Shown: piece by piece, positions 63,101-64,000 of the stretch | Layout: each line of letters begins with the position of its first letter | Position numbering within the stretch: position 1 is the first letter of the stretch | Assembly (NCBI GenBank): GCA_001584585.1 | Contig: LSYV01000002.1 | Location: forward strand, 3,291,601-3,355,600 | Direction: 5' to 3' | From: Gonium pectorale | Taxonomy: Eukaryota > Chlorophyta > Chlorophyceae > Chlamydomonadales > Volvocaceae | DNA length: 64,000 nt | The notes under the pieces: model-generated | The model's database searches: none | Seen by the model: the letters and a program-made list of their open reading frames with translations, nothing else | What the model was told of the DNA's origin: nothing | Program-made: the position numbers and the translations under genes

Positions 63101-63565
63101 GCGCACCCAACACCCAACACCCTCTTACCCCGACCGGACTGCAGCTCAAACAATTTGATACTCCCATTCGCGCCTCCAGCAGCCACCACCAGCTCATCAT
63201 TGTCGAAACATACCGACTCGACGGATGATTGGTGTCCAGTAAGGCTCTGCAAATTGGGATGAGTTACCACCGTGTGTTTTACACATGCACCCCACAGCCC
63301 AGCCGACCACCCGCACGCACACCGCACTTACGAAACTTGCGGTAGTCTTCCCGATGACCCAGACGTTGACTTTCTTGTCGTCTCCGCCAGTCACAAGCAC
63401 CCCGGATGTCTTCCTGCCTATGCGGACACACCTGATCTCCCCGCTATGGGCTGTAAATTCCACTGCAAGCAGAATGTACACCAGGCCATGTGTAGTTAGC
63501 GCATTCCGCTGGGACTAGGTTCCCAGGCACAACGCACCAAGCTTCCGATGCCGCGTGCCGCTCAT
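60124..63565 (-). CDS. PF15: Katanin p80 subunit (WD40, PF15)
   Basis: Non-catalytic p80 subunit of the microtubule-severing enzyme katanin. In Chlamydomonas the PF15 locus is needed for the central pair of motile cilia. Exons, 5' to 3': 63538-63565, 63332-63462, 63129-63246, 62777-63006, 62261-62500, 60713-62008, 60124-60417; phases agree, 778 residues, close to the known algal length. The N-terminal part is a WD40 propeller (VLVTGGDDKKVNVWVIGK, SLTGHQSSVESVCFDNDELV, VVSGSMDTNVKLWSL, VRYSPDGHWVASASSDGSIK, EYLLATSSRDKVVRLWDVE). A Ser/Gly/Arg-rich linker follows. The con80 domain that binds katanin p60 is at the C-terminus (FMASMKKRAHSLSLIRNFV, LELVLSLPADRQLQVGLDVV, GIDLSFEERRERANRAKQAL). The first coding exon is just nine codons (MSGTRHRKL) plus one base. 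No broken residues are seen. Confidence 0.93.
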
Positions 63566-63961
63566 TTCAGCTTCCGTTCAGAATTGAGATTTAAGACACT
63601 ACATGCAGTTGCATGAACGACGGCAGGTGGAGACAGGTAGAAAGAGGGCAGCAATACTGCGCACGTTCCTTTGGATTTAGCAATCAAGCAACGTGATCTG
63701 CAAGGAGAATTGTCTGCGGCATGTGTGTATGCACAAAAGAAAGTGTTTTGGAGCGGGTACGGTTATTTGGAGCATTGCCCATGCACCCTTGCCTTCGCCC
63801 GCAAGCATTGCATGAACCGTCTTTCTAGGCTCTGCCGCCTTGGATATACTGTGATCACAAGGGTTGCAGCTGCCGATAGGCCTCTGGCGGCTGCGCTCAG
63901 GCCTGTGTGCCCCGACCTCGTTTACATAGCAAACCCTTGGCGCTCGTTTGGCTCTAACAAA
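63566..63961. promoter_or_regulatory. Compact divergent promoter, PF15 / right-edge gene
   Basis: Only 396 bases separate the PF15 start codon from the ATG of the next + strand gene, so the two probably share a bidirectional promoter. I see no distinct element. Confidence 0.4.
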
Positions 63962-64000
63962 ATGACGACTACGGAATACGTGCTGCCGGAGCAGTGGTCG
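63962..64000 (+). CDS. Start of a gene cut by the window edge (hypothetical)
   Basis: An ATG in good context (aaaATGACG) opens a frame MTTTEYVLPEQWS that runs off the end. It is too short to recognise. Support comes only from the open frame, the context and its divergent position to PF15. Confidence 0.35.
   Translation, partial: MTTTEYVLPEQWS

Overview
The window is nuclear DNA of a green alga, most likely a volvocine (Chlamydomonas/Volvox-type) species. The evidence is GC-rich coding sequence, many short introns with GTGAGT/GTGCGT donors, TGTAA polyadenylation signals, a plant-type RAD54 tail, a prolyl 4-hydroxylase of the algal P4H-1 type, and two cilium genes (a CCDC96/FAP184 homologue and the katanin p80 subunit PF15). 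There are no operons, phage genes or CRISPR arrays. A 20-N assembly gap lies at 19155-19174. All gene models were rebuilt by hand from homology blocks, splice sites and reading phase; no search was run.

Layout: RAD54 (+, 5' end outside the window) converges on a two-exon PD-(D/E)XK-nuclease-like gene (-). A tyrosine-recombinase fragment (-) follows, abutting the start of the RIO2 kinase (+). RIO2 converges on the ribosome-biogenesis gene NOL10/ENP2 (-), which is divergent from a class II histone deacetylase (+). The deacetylase converges on CCDC96/FAP184 (-), which is divergent from an ABHD13-like hydrolase (+). That gene converges on a prolyl 4-hydroxylase with a ShKT tail (-), which is divergent from an uncharacterised 1176-residue Pro/Tyr-rich protein (+). 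Next come a 70-residue SERP/RAMP4 gene (+), a 2214-residue ankyrin-SPRY-ankyrin-TKL kinase (-), PF15 (-), and the first 13 codons of a further + gene at the right edge.

Functionally this is a housekeeping and ciliary neighbourhood rather than a dedicated cluster: DNA repair (RAD54), ribosome assembly (RIO2 for 40S, NOL10 for early processing), chromatin (HDAC), cilia (FAP184, PF15), and secretory-pathway functions (P4H, SERP). Intergenic stretches are 0.4-3.4 kb; where a TGTAA can be found it usually lies about 1 kb or more past the stop codon.

The most unusual object is the ankyrin-SPRY-ankyrin-kinase gene, whose ten exons join in phase without a stop. Other points of interest are two mutually exclusive terminal exons of the prolyl hydroxylase, three GC-AG introns, a seven-run GGG tract covering a RAD54 5' splice site, and a RIO2 promoter that seems to lie in transposon-derived DNA.
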